Positions 33,267 to 43,850 of a DNA stretch of 64,000 nucleotides are shown here, piece after piece (positions within the stretch are counted from its first letter, which is position 1; each line of letters opens with the position of its first letter). The notes under the pieces were generated by a model. That model was given only the letters and a program-made list of their open reading frames with translations. It had not been told where the DNA came from and ran no database searches. Made by a program: the position numbers and the translations under genes. The stretch is from Homarus americanus. Lineage: Eukaryota; Arthropoda; Malacostraca; Decapoda; Nephropidae. The DNA is taken from assembly GCF_018991925.1 (NCBI RefSeq), contig NW_024725489.1, forward strand, positions 9,318,767-9,382,766. The letters run 5' to 3'.

Positions 33267-34609
33267 TTGTCTGGTTGTCAGTTAGGTAGGAATTTTTTTT
33301 AGATTAACACCAGAAGTTGTTATAATTGGACCAAACTTAGTGGAAACGTTATTTACAATCTATTAAATATATAAATGAAAACGAGAATCGGTGAATTTTT
33401 AGTCATGCCCCGGTCTTTCTCTCGCCGTTATGAATATTTTTTTTTTTTTACTGGGCACCCCCCTACATCCTTGTGTAAGGTGAAGCACAGAAGCATTTAC
33501 AGCGCCCAACAGGGAAGCATGCTAAGTTCATGCTTGCCTTTATGTCTCATGAGTCAAGGGCGTAGAAGCCTGAAGAGTCAATGGTTTTATGTCTAAGCAA
33601 GTTATTGGAAGCTCCAACAACTTTCCCTGAATACGAATTTGCAACTTTCGATTTACAGCAGGTACCTACTTTGCTGCTATGTGAACAGGGAACAAAGGAG
33701 GCTGGGAAGTGTGTCCGAACAACTTTCCACTGGCCCGGGAATCGGACCTGTGACATCTCGCTTTTTAGGCAAGATATGATATTTCTGCCGTAAATTAAGG
33801 ATAACCGAGATATTAATTTTTCAATATCATTAGATTTCCTCAGTCACAAGCGTCGCCATGATTTGTTTACATACGGTGGAGAAGGTCTCAAGCGTCTACA
33901 GCGCATGTGCGAGGTTGGCTATAGCAAAAGGAGACTTATGATTGGGCAAGAGTCTTTTTCACCAAAATGGTGGGGCATGCACTAAGGGGGGTTAGGTTTT
34001 GTTGGTTGGTTGGCATTTTTTTTTGTGATTTACTCGAGAAAAAAATCTAACTTTTTCTGTTAAGATTGTTGAGTGGTGGTGAAGTGTTGGGTATTTCAAA
34101 ATCTAGTGATTTCCGGCGGAAATGAATATCAAATTCGTTCGAAACTCATCAAATACCATAGGAAAAACATATTTTGTAATATCAAAAGAAAGACCAGTAC
34201 CATATGTAAACAAATCATGGCGACACTTGAGACTGAGGAAATCTAATAATATTCAACAATTAATATCTTGGTTATCCTTAATTTCTGATGGAAATATCAT
34301 AAAGAAAAATGTCATTGAATTGTCTAAGCATTACAAAATACATATTAATAACAGTGAGAGAAAGACCGGTACATGACTAAAAATTGACCTGAGAATCCAT
34401 TCAGTGTCGTTATGTGTGTTTTAAAAGGATTTCTGGTAAGTTAGGTAGATTACTTTAGGTAAGGTTGGTTAGGTCAAGTTCTAATAGGAGCTGTGCACAT
34501 TCGTTTCCATTATCTATTAAATGGATTGTAAATAACGTTTCCACAAGTTTGATTCAATTCTATCAACTCCTGGTGATAGTCTAAAAACATACCTGACAAC
34601 CGGACAAAT
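33267..34609. mobile_element. Fold-back element, almost fully palindromic
   Basis: The outer arms (TTGTCTGGTTGTCAG at 33267 and its inverse ending at 34609) continue inward through GTGGAAACGTTATTTACAAT on both sides. An inner pair shares TTAAGGATAACC and GCCATGATTTGTTTACATA at 33797-33880 and 34205-34290. The arms are imperfect but run most of the length. A SINE sits in the left arm. No coding sequence. Confidence 0.72.
33437..33775 (-). mobile_element. tRNA-derived SINE inside the fold-back element
   Basis: On the minus strand the head near 33772 reads TTGCCTAAAAAGCGAGATGT, then AGGTCCGATTCCCGGGCCAG (B-box type), and the tail ends in a run of 13 A (33437-33449). Flanking direct repeats TATGAATATTT and TATGATATTT resemble a target duplication. 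It interrupts only the left arm of the palindrome, so it inserted later. Confidence 0.68.
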
Positions 34610-35929
34610 ATCCACAAAGTAAAATGATTCATCAGAGATAAAACAAACAAACCTTACCTAGCTAACCTGACCTATGATATATTGCATCATCTTATATACC
34701 AATAAATTCTATAAAGTAGCAGTATCTGTCAAGTTTATTGAAGTGTTACAGTATTATAGAACAAACTAACACACTTAACCTGTAAACAGTGAATGTCATC
34801 TTAGTCCTTTGGGATAGATTATGTTCAAGACAAAAAGATATCACAAAATTGTATTACACAAATTTAAAATCTTCATCATTTTATAGAATATTCATGAATT
34901 AAGAAATATTTACCTTCTGAAAATTAGACCAAAGTTCCTGATTACCGGTCCTGTTCCTTCACTGTCTATGTACTAAACCTGCACTGTTTATATACGTACT
35001 GCATCTAAGTATAATTGTATTTACATTTTATTTAATGATATATATCTTATTCTATCTATCCATCTACTCTACTGTTTATCAATGCCGGTGTGTTTACATC
35101 TTCATTTTCTATACTCAACTACTACACTAGTGACTCTCACTGCTATCTTCCCTCACATATATTTACCTCTACTTTATGCTGCTGTTGTGGTCTTCATTAT
35201 TCTTCACTATTCATCACGTCGTGTAAATGATCACAATGCGTGTGTAGAGATGTTTACCTTCAGTCTGGTTTTATAGAATAAGACAGTCGAGTGTGTGTCT
35301 CACTAGGTGATGTGTGTTGGCAACTCCTGTGATGAGTCCTGTCTGAGCCCACCCCCAGAACCCCAACAATTGCCATCACCATTCTCCGCCAACATATTGA
35401 ACGTACTACTCTTGTTCGAACGTAGGAACAAATGGCAATAGGGAAATATGGACCGGAAAAAAAGCATAATCATCAGACTAGGAAACAATGGCACATTTAA
35501 TTTTTACTGACATGTTTTCGCTAAAATTTTATAACGTTTGTTACTGAAACTTGCTTAGAGATATATCAACGTCATACATAAATGAATTACAAAATTAAAA
35601 ATGTCACATTGCATATTATTGTTAAAGATTTGCAACGAAAGTTATAGCCAGCGCCTTGCAAAAACTCTCGAACTGACTTGCGACCAGCTTGGCGTTCGCA
35701 TAATGCTACCGCCAATGGTAATAGCATTCGCGGTCCCGGCAGAGGGTCTTCAGCCTTGTCTGGAGTTTCTAGCAAACTCGTTTTTGGCGCTTCCTGGGTG
35801 GCTCACCACGAGATTCTTTGATGATTTGAGATGATACAACAGCATGGTCAGCTTGGATCCACTGGATGGAACGCCAGATAGTTGGGTGGCTGTGCCCAAT
35901 CAACCTCCTGGTAGTAAAGGAAGTAAAGA
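34610..35929. other. No gene recognised
   Basis: AT-rich. A 61-codon-scale minus-strand frame at 35587-35775 and plus frames at 35082-35276 have no family resemblance. Confidence 0.45.
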
Positions 35930-36295
35930 AAGCTTTGAAAGGAATGAGTGTTAGTTACAAGACTAGCGAGGTCATCCTAAAACTATATCTTGCGCTTTGA
36001 GACCTCACTTGGAGTACGTAGTTCAGTTCTGGTCACCGTACTACAGGATGAGTATAGAATCCTTGAAAGAATTCAGAGGAGAATGACAAGACTAATCCTG
36101 GGCATTAGGAACCTTGAGTACCGAGACAGGTAAAAGCATCTTAATTTGCACTCCCTCGAGAGACGTAGAGTGAGGGGCGATATGATCGAAGTGTATAAAT
36201 CAAAGTCAGGGCTAAACAAAGGTGATATAACAAGTTACCAAACATCATCATTAACTCTAATACGCTGAGTAGCTTCAAACATAGGCTCGTTAGCT
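35930..36295 (+). pseudogene. CR1/L2-like reverse transcriptase C-terminal fragment
   Basis: Plus-strand remnants with stops and frame changes: VSYKTSEVILKLYLAL, RRMTRLILGIRNLEYRDR and LHSLERRRVRGDMIEVYKSK. The same text occurs in better condition at 46156-46866 (minus) and 47336-47907 (plus). A 5'-truncated non-LTR copy. Confidence 0.8.
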
Positions 36296-36374
36296 CGTTT
36301 GTGGTTCGTGAGCTCCAAGTGAAATTTGTTATGCCATTTTTTCTTAGTATGAAAATTGTTCCATTTTATCATGT

Positions 36375-36990
36375 CACCAACATCACTCTCCCTCATCACA
36401 ACCTCCACCACCGTCATCAACACCACTCTCCCTCATCACAAACTCCACCACTGTCAACAGCACCACTCTCCCTCACCACAACCTCCACCACCGTCATCAA
36501 CACCACTCTCCCTCATCACAAACTCCACCACTGTCACCAGCACCACTCTCCCTCACCACAACCTCCACCACTGTCACCAACATCACTCTCCCTCACCACA
36601 ACCTCCACCACCGTCATCAACACCACCCTCCCTCACCACAACCTTCACCACCGTATCAACACCAATCTCCCTCATCACAAACTATGATATATTGTGACCA
36701 ACACCATTCTCCGTCACCACAACCTCCACCACCTTCATCAACACCACTCTTCTTCATCACAAACTCCATCACTGTCACCAACACCACTGTCCACAACCTC
36801 CACCACCGTATCAACACCACTCTCCCTCACCACGACCTCCACCACCGTCATTAACACTACTCTCTAGTCTCCACTACCACCAAAACTATCGTCACTTTCC
36901 ACCACCACTAGCCCCACTCCCCACCACCACCGTCACTCTCCACCATTACCATTGTCACTCTCCACCACCACCACTGACATCACACAACAC
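36375..36990. repeat. 40-bp C-rich minisatellite
   Basis: Unit CACCACTCTCCCTCACCACA then ACCTCCACCACCGTCATCAA, with alternating variants (CATCACAAACTCCACCACTG). Drifts to shorter CCACCACC units after 36840. His/Pro-rich open frames here are repeat artefacts. Confidence 0.9.
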
Positions 36991-37038
36991 GGTCTCCAGC
37001 ACCACTTAACTTTATCCTCTTCGCTACTGATCAACCTG

Positions 37039-38165
37039 TTAACCGCTTGGCCGGACGGTCACGTCTCTGTAGACTCTCTTATGCATTCTTAGTTTGTTTG
37101 TTGTTGAGATTGTCGGACCGTACTCCGATACGGGCCTTTGCCTGAAGGCGGCCCATTTGGTGGCTCTGGCTGGAGCTCTTAGAGCAGCCAGACCGAATTT
37201 GTGATTGGGGATGGAGGTTGTCCTACCTGCAGATATGAAAGGATACTGCAGGTTTGCAAGTGTGAGCGGACCCTCGGTCAGTGAGCGCTTACCACCAATC
37301 CCCACTCTTGGACGTAGTCAGTTTCGGAGTGGCGCGGCCCCCGAACTGGGGTCCGCACTTGCTGGGGGAGGATACTTCCCAAACTATCTGGGTGGTGGGT
37401 ATCATGTGATGACACGGAGAAGGTGGTGAATGTGGTTTGTTTAGGTCTTTCGGGTTAGAATGGCCGCTGGAGTTGTGTGTTCTTCTTGGAAGTTTCAAAT
37501 TCTGTTTTGGAAACTTTGTGTGACTTTGCAGTCGAGGAGATAGTGTTCCAGTGGGTTGGCCGCTGGCTTCTGACAGTAGGTGCATTCCCTGACGACATTT
37601 CCGATCGTCTGCCAGGTGCACTTGTACCCAAGTCGTAGTCGATGAAGGCTAACTTGGGTTTGTCTTGGTGTTTTCTTGTCCGCGAATGGTGGTTCCCCTA
37701 TTGTAGCCACCAGGTACAATTTGGCTGATTGGGAACCAGAGTTGAATGCGTGAAGGAAGCTCTTTTGGATGTGGAGCTTGGTAGTCTTTCTGAGGTGGTT
37801 CTTGATCTGTTGCACGCTTGCTGGAACTTGAATGTGAACGCTCCTAAACCGTGTGGCTGCCTTGGCTGCTGCGTCTGCCATGTCATTTCCCCCGATCCCT
37901 ACATGACTGGGAATCAAGTGTAAGACGACTAGGCGAGTTTGTCTTTGGAAGTCCTGTAGCTGTGCGAGGATCGAGGTTATGATGTGGACGTTGTCTCTTG
38001 GTTGACTGTGTTGCAGCGCCTGCATGGCCGTTTTCGAGTCCGTGTGAATTATGATGGACTTGTTGTCTTCTGTTGCTACCAACTCTGTTTGTAGGGTGGA
38101 GCAGTCATCAGAAAGTCTCCATAGGAGGGTCTGACCTTGGGTGTAGAAGGCCGCTCCGGATCTGT
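37039..38165 (-). pseudogene. 3' part of a non-LTR retrotransposon with RNase H
   Basis: The minus-strand frame 38082-37495 (195 codons, extending in frame upstream to about 38165) is an RNase H domain. It has the acidic residue of SIIIHTDSKTAMQAL, HLIPSHVGIGGNDMADAAAK (the HVGIxGNxxAD motif) and a cysteine motif CTYCQKPAANPLEHYLLDC at the end, as in I- and Jockey-group elements that carry RNase H after reverse transcriptase. The upstream reverse transcriptase is missing, so the copy is 5'-truncated. The rest, down to about 37039, is 3' non-coding sequence. Confidence 0.82.
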
Positions 38166-38199
38166 AACTTAATCACTGTAGCTAAGAGTGTTAAATGAG

Positions 38200-38525
38200 G
38201 ACGGAGGCTATCTTATAGTAGCTCGTCTAAAATGTGTCCTGAGTAAGGACCCGTCGAAGGAGAACTGAATTTATCCGACGTAGTAAAGACCCTCGAGGAA
38301 GAACGGAAATATATCCGACGTCCTCCCTCGATGGAAGGATGGAGCACATCCACGATGGCTCTAAATAACGTCTTAATCCTTAGCTCAGCACCAAGTGACG
38401 CGACTTCCCGTGGGCACACCTTATCACGTGGTCTGAACATGAGCCTCATAGCTAGTGGAAAGTTACAGGGGGTGATAGTTAAACAAGTCTAATGTAATTA
38501 ACACACATTTATATAAATACTTCTG
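38200..38525 (+). repeat. Dispersed repeat, copy 1 of 3
   Basis: Contains TATCACGTGGTCTGAACATG and, near the end, ATAGGGGCTAATACACGTT. The same ordered blocks occur at 53130-53360 (plus) and 54440-54600 (minus). Possibly an LTR or a repeat end; identity unknown. Confidence 0.6.
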
Positions 38526-38529
38526 CCTA

Positions 38530-39710
38530 TAAGATAGGGGCTAATACACGTTACTGTTGGATCCTCCAGACGTTTAGTGTTAAAACCTCTTATGGAGGCT
38601 TGCTGCCTTTGCCGTTTTGGGTCTACATGAAGTGAGAGCTTGTCTCTGACGAGCCGGTGATCAGTATTGCAGTGGTCTGAGCCAAGGATGGATTGGGTGA
38701 TGAGGATTTCTCGGAGATCTTTTTCTCTGACAAGTATGTAATCAATGAGATGCCAATGTTTGGATCGTGCTTGTTGGCACGAACCCTTGAACTTGTCGGC
38801 CTGCCTAAACAAGGTATTGGTGATAGTGAGGTTGTGTGCAGCATACTTGCTGAGGAGGAGTAGTCTATTGGGAATACACTGCCTAGTCCATTTCTCCCTA
38901 TGATTCCCTGCCAAATGACAGCATCTCTGTCAACTCTGGCATTGAATTCATCGAGGAGCACAACCTTATCTTCTCTTGGGATAGAAGTTAGCACTCTGCC
39001 AAGATCGGCGTAAGAGCCCTCCTTGATGTCATCCTCTGTATCTAGTGTTGGGGTGTATACACTGATGAAGAAGGCATGACGTGAGTGATTCAGTGGGACT
39101 CGGAGCGTCATGAGGCGCTTGTTGATCCCAAAAGGCATTTCAGTTAGCCTATGTAGGATGCATTGGTGGATGGCAAAGCCAACTCCATAAATGGGGTTTC
39201 TCTGATAGGGTTACCCTTCCAAAAGAAGGTATAGCCAGAGCCCCGTTCTGTGAGTCGACCCTCGTTTGGGAACCGAGACTCACTAATGGCTGCTATGTCG
39301 ATGTTATACCGAGGCAGCTCTTTTGCCAGAAGAGCAGTTCTTCTTTCAGAATGCTCATTTGTGCCATTATCCAGAAGGGTTCTGACATTCCATGCGGCGA
39401 CCATAAGAGGTTGTATAGTTTGATTTTGTTTTGATCTGTGATTATGATTTTGTTTTCGACTGCGTAAGGAGGACCTTACTGGGTGCGGTTGCCCGGTCAG
39501 GTTGGTTCTTTAGGCATGCTATGTTTAGAGCACCTTTTCTCACCCCCTCCTTATGTGGGGTGAGCAGAGTGGGTCCTTGAGAGGGTTGCTCAGTCGCACA
39601 GACAGGGCATGGATTGCACTGCTGCCTAGCTCCCAGTGCATAAACGACCATCTTATCTGTGCAGCCCATGTGCAGGGTTGTGACTAGACTCCCAGCAGTC
39701 ATCTCTGCCT
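38530..39710 (-). pseudogene. RTE-like non-LTR retrotransposon endonuclease region
   Basis: Minus-strand pieces in several frames: WNVRTLLDNGTNEHSERRTA and IDIAAISESRFPNEGRLTER (39404-39144), GINKRLMTLRVPLNHSRHAF and DKVVLLDEFNARVDRD (39138-38900), then DKFKGSCQQARSKHWHLIDY and GSDHCNTDHRLVRDKLSL (to about 38560). Together they form an apurinic-type endonuclease with recognisable N, E, D and SDH motifs. Frame changes break it, and reverse transcriptase is absent. Upstream (39702-39442) is a Cys-containing frame, probably the element's 5' part. Confidence 0.8.
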
Positions 39711-39781
39711 GTCCCTGTCACCACTCGTCTGTCGCCACAGGACTTTCGGGGGTATAGGGTTTTTTATAATGATGAGATGTA

Positions 39782-39785
<4 letters not shown>

Positions 39786-39858
<73 letters not shown>

Positions 39859-40470
39859 CGGTTTATTAATAGAGTTGCAGCCGGTGGCTGAAAATATACA
39901 GACTTACATTTGATTTAGACATAATGATATAATATGCATTGAATACATTTACAGGGCTGTACAGTACATAAATCAGGAGTTGTTTATTATTTTAACAATA
40001 GATGGGATGGTGCTGTTCTTATATCTATCGGTGCGGGCTCTTATGGGCTGAATTTTGTTGTAGTGGCGGACTGCGCGAGGTGGATGGGGGGCTGCCGGTG
40101 GCAGGAGGTGGCGATGACGAGGGTGGTGCATTAGTTGGCTGCCAAACCTTTCCAGTGCTTGGTGGTGGAGGTCACTGAGGGATGGCATTTCCAGGGTGGA
40201 GAGAGCGTTGGTGTAGCCAGAGTATTCTGCGCCGAGCATGATTCTGCAGGCCCTTTTCTGTACCTTCTCTAGCTGACGTTGTTGGGTGGAGTTGAGAGAA
40301 GACGATGAGCGGGATGATGGCTGCATGTGAATTGATTTATGTGGTGAGGCAGGAGCGCAGACTGCAACCACGCATCTTGGCTCTCCCTTTTTCTGATCCA
40401 GCGGTGCAAGTGTTGCAATGACTGGGGAGAGGAAGTTGCAATGGACTGCCGATAACTCAGTTTGCTAGGT
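39786..40470 (-). mobile_element. 5'-truncated non-LTR retrotransposon 3' end with (ATT)n tail
   Basis: The minus-strand frame 40371-39973 encodes a reverse transcriptase C-terminus (QLEKVQKRACRIMLGAEYSG, then HYNKIQPIRARTDRYKNSTI). It is followed by a short 3' UTR ending GGCTGCAACTCTATTAATAA and an (ATT)n tail (39786-39857). A second copy of the same family is at 62566-63139. Confidence 0.85.
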
Positions 40471-40480
40471 TTCGTCTTTT

Positions 40481-40690
40481 TTTTTTTTTTTAAGGAGATT
40501 ATCCCACCCGGGCACAGGTCACTGACCCACATCGGGGCCTGGGGGGCGAAAATTTAATAATAATAATAATACAGTAATTCATAGTAAATAAAACTTATAA
40601 TAAAAGGTAAAATAAAATGATAATAACAATAACAATAACAACACTGTAATAATGATAATAAAAAAAAATCAATAGTGAGAAACGCTATAA
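40481..40690. mobile_element. One arm of the fold-back family seen at 9835-10428
   Basis: T-run, then CACCCGGGCACAGGTCACTG, GGGCCTGGGGGGCGAAAA and (AAT)n with TACAGTAA, matching the left arm of 9835-10428. The outer TIR and the second arm are missing. Confidence 0.6.
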
Positions 40691-40692
40691 GT

Positions 40693-41340
40693 ACAGTATG
40701 TATGTTGTGTTGTCAATAGTAAGAGAAACAATTGAGATCCTGCAATTGTGTGTAAATGAGGCAGAAAGTCAGATCAGCAACCTAGGACTTGGTCACAATA
40801 TGCTTCCAATATCTTCCCAGGCTGTAGTACCTCCCTGTTTGGTAGCTGCCTGCTACCTACTACCTACCAGTCCATCATGCATTGCCTTCATCCGCCGGTG
40901 TAGTCGTTGGGTTCCCATTTTGGTCACGTCTTCTGCCTATACCGCCGTTGGGGTTCTGTTGGAGCTCTGTAAACATGTCTGCCTGACCCGGGGTTCCACG
41001 GCAGATATTTCGTTCGAGGTTTACTTCCGTAGCCTTATACCTACTAAGGTTAATTCGCAAGGCAGGGAGCAGAAATTGGTAGGCGCCAGGACGTGTCCAC
41101 ATGCCAGTGGGCGCATGTGTTTTCCCTCTGGGCCCATTGCTGCTCTGGGATCCCCTGCTGGTCTAGCCTGGGCCCACGGGACACCCAGTTACTGTGTGTT
41201 GCCATGAGGAGGCACAGCAGGAGTCTTGATGGTGAAGAGGCTGTGTACTGGCAGGGGAAGACTTGTATAAGTTGCTTCCCTGTTCACCACGAGGGCTAGC
41301 CAGTGGCGGCAGCTGAAAGTGAAAGGGAGCAAGCAGTGCC
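40693..41340 (+). repeat. Dispersed repeat of unknown type, longer copy
   Basis: The first ~190 bp (TGTTGTCAATAGTAAGAGAA, then CTTCCCAGGCTGTAGTACCT) match 46985-47190 in inverted orientation. The remainder to 41340 is GC-rich, and an uninterrupted 169-codon plus frame (40698-41207) crosses both parts. I see no family signature in it. Possibly the 5' part of a retroelement. Confidence 0.5.
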
Positions 41341-41504
41341 TGCACCTTAACACTAACATAATTCTACCACACTAGACGCAATACACCACCCTGTGAACAC
41401 ATACACACACACACACTACAGCTCTTGGTGGTATTTGATTATTTAAGTTAATAAAAATTTTGTAAATCCAAGAACTTGCATAAGGTCAGTGTGATAAGAA
41501 TATT

Positions 41505-41506
<2 letters not shown>

Positions 41507-41561
<55 letters not shown>

Positions 41562-41569
41562 TAATACAG

Positions 41570-41658
<89 letters not shown>

Positions 41659-41700
41659 CGAACAACAACAGAATCAACAACAACAATAACAAAAATAATA
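41507..41700. repeat. (AAT)n microsatellite
   Basis: Nearly uninterrupted AAT triplets with a few AAC and GAT variants, ending about 75 bp upstream of the TATA box of the next gene. Length polymorphism could be near a promoter. Confidence 0.97.
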
Positions 41701-41772
41701 ATGGGAAATACTCACTTGTTGCGTCTCCGGGAAATCCCCTAAAATAGACGACTCGGGTGACGACCAACACAA

Positions 41773-41780
41773 TATAAATA
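41773..41780 (+). promoter_or_regulatory. TATA box of the secreted repeat-protein gene
   Basis: TATAAATA, followed by GGCAGG, about 130 bp upstream of a good splice donor (41906, GTAAGT). The start of transcription is expected near 41803-41808. Inferred from position and match to the consensus. Confidence 0.55.
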
Positions 41781-42108
41781 GGCAGGATGAAGGCAAGGTA
41801 GGTAGATACCGCCTTGGGATGAAGGTGTATGCTGGCAGTCACCCTTGAGACTAAGGAGAGAGTGGACGACGCTTCCTGACTCCAGAACAACACTGCTTCA
41901 AGGTGGTAAGTTAATTTGATCGACTGTTATTTGTAATTAGGTGACTTATGTTGTTATTATTGATCAAAGATGTTATTATTAATCCACGAAATATAACAAC
42001 AGGAGGTGTGTGTGTGTGTGAACCATTTTAATACTACTACCGTTACTAACTTTGTTGATATTCAATTGGTTACAGAGACGTGTTGACGTGTACTCTAGCT
42101 CGGTGTTG

Positions 42109-43241
42109 ATGATGGCTCGTCTGCACGTCAGTCTCGCCTTGGTTCTCCTCGCTGTGTTACTGGGAGTCTCTGGACACATCACTAACCATAGGACACCACC
42201 AAACATCAGGTACAACCCATCCTGGAGGCCTAGCGGACACAGAACGTACAGAGAAGGACATGGAACGTACGGACAAGGACATGGAACGCGGGGACAAGGA
42301 CATGGAACGTACGGACAAGGACATGGGACGTACGGACAAGGACATAGAACGTACGGACAAGGGCATGGAACGTACGGACAAGGACATGGAACGTACAGAG
42401 AAGGACATGGAACGTACGGACAAGGACATGGGACGTACGGACAAGGACATGGAACACACGGACAAGGGTATGGAACGTACGGACAAGGACATGGAACGTA
42501 CAGACAAGGACATGGAACGTACGGACAAGGACATGGAACACACGGACAAGGGTATGGAACGTACGGACAAGGACATGGAGCGTACAGACAAGGACATGGA
42601 ACGTACGGACAAGAACATGGACACGTAGGACAAGGAAACCCCGGTGATGTTGGACACGTAGGACAAGGAAACCCCGGTGATGTTGGACACGTAGGACAAG
42701 GGAACCCCGGTGTTGTTGGACACGTAGGACAAGGAAACCCCGGTGATGTTGGACACGTAGGACAAGGGAACCCCGGTGTTGTTGGACACGTAGGACAAGG
42801 GAACCCCGGTGATGTTGGACACGTAGGACAAGGGAATACCCTCCTGAACAAAGTGGACCTCAGAACTAACTCGTAAGGTGAGACCATTAATAATTTATAC
42901 CGAAATAATATTGTTGCTTTGAAGTATAGATGTAAATGACAGACACATACACACACATCTTACATCCTACAGGAACATAACATTATCAAGTGTCCTGCAC
43001 TTCATAATGGTCTTTAGTATTTCCTCCTGCACCACCAGTGTCTTCAGGTGATGGACACACACACACACACAGTAACATGTACAAGTATATCTCCTTGGTA
43101 CTAATACACGATGCCTTTCTGCAACTCAGGAACCAACAATATGTCAATCGACCAATATGGGACCAGGAAGATATCAAGAATCCGATCAAGGAGTATCGGC
43201 ATAACTATCAACCAATCAGGGACCATCGTCATAATTATTAA
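42109..43241 (+). CDS. Secreted His/Gly/Tyr-rich tandem-repeat protein
   Basis: Exon two (42076-42872 or 42877) follows the acceptor ggttacag. The start ATGATGGCT at 42109/42112 gives a typical signal peptide (MARLHVSLALVLLAVLLGVS), and cleavage after SG would release HITNHRTPP. The mature part has about 18 heptads of GQGHGTY type, then about seven 11-residue repeats GHVGQGNPGDV. It has no Cys and few acidic residues. Two donors overlap: GTAAGG at 42873 and GTGAGA at 42878. With the second, the protein ends at the TAA at 42874-42876 (LRTNS). With the first, joined to the acceptor ending at 43129, the frame runs on in phase to 43241 and adds SNQQYVNRPIWDQEDIKNPI and a Tyr/His-rich end. A noncoding first exon (about 41805-41905) and an AATAAA at 43371 complete the gene. 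The role is unknown; Gly/His-rich secreted proteins in arthropods include antimicrobial and structural ones. Confidence 0.7.
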
Positions 43242-43370
43242 TCAATCGGGGATCACCGATATAATTGCCAACCAATGAGACCATCGATATAATTGTCTTC
43301 CTCTCCGGTTCTTTGTTGATATAAAGGTTAAATATATGGGAAGTGTGAAATAATAATACCTGTATTTTAT

Positions 43371-43376
43371 AATAAA
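43371..43376 (+). terminator. Polyadenylation signal of the repeat-protein gene
   Basis: AATAAA about 130 bp after the downstream stop, in AT-rich sequence. Fits the end of the 3' UTR. Confidence 0.5.
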
Positions 43377-43496
43377 TAGTTGTCACCTGAGCCTTGTTAA
43401 CACGTGCCTATGATATAATATATAAAACTTATTAGAAACCTCACGAAATGAGTAAAAGTTTTGATAAAGTTCTTCGCTCACGACTGACCTTAAGAT

Positions 43497-43850
43497 CCAA
43501 GCATAGCGTGTCCACCAACACAGACTGGCCACAAACATAGTGTGTCCACCAACACTGACTGGCTACACACATAGTGTGTCCACCAACACAGACTGGCCAC
43601 AAACATAGTGTATCCACTAACACAGGCTGGCCACAAACAGTGTGTCCACCAACACAGACTGGCCACAAACATAGTGTGTCCCCTAACACAGGCTGGCCAC
43701 AAACATAGTGTGTCCACCAACACAGACTGGCCACAAACATAGTGTGTCCCCTAACACAGGCTGGCCACAAACATAGTGTGTCCACCAACACAGACTGGCC
43801 ACAAACATAGTGTGTCCACCAACACAGACTGGTTACAAACATAGTGTGTC
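43497..43850. repeat. 34-bp tandem repeat
   Basis: About ten copies of a unit containing ACATAGTGTGTCCACCAACA then CAGACTGGCCACAA, with sporadic CCCCTAACACAGG variants. Located just downstream of the repeat-protein gene. Confidence 0.93.

Noticed and set aside
33375..33793. Short overlapping frames on both strands
   Set aside because: They lie in a SINE and in fold-back arms.
36301..36697. His/Ser/Pro-rich plus frames
   Set aside because: Translation of the 40-bp minisatellite; no other gene signals.
37020..37060. tRNA Leu/Ser-like A-box (GGCCAAGCGGTTAAC, minus strand)
   Set aside because: No B-box or cloverleaf follows at the right distance. It lies in the 3' end of a non-LTR element.
41476..41893. 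Poly-Asn and poly-Leu frames on both strands
   Set aside because: Direct translation of the (AAT)n microsatellite.
41979..42956. 325-codon minus-strand frame rich in PCPCPYVPC
   Set aside because: Antisense of the secreted repeat protein. The plus strand has the signal peptide, TATA box, splice sites and polyadenylation signal.
43497..43850. Possible CRISPR-like direct repeat array
   Set aside because: Units are contiguous with no unique spacers, and the context is eukaryotic. It is a simple 34-bp satellite.
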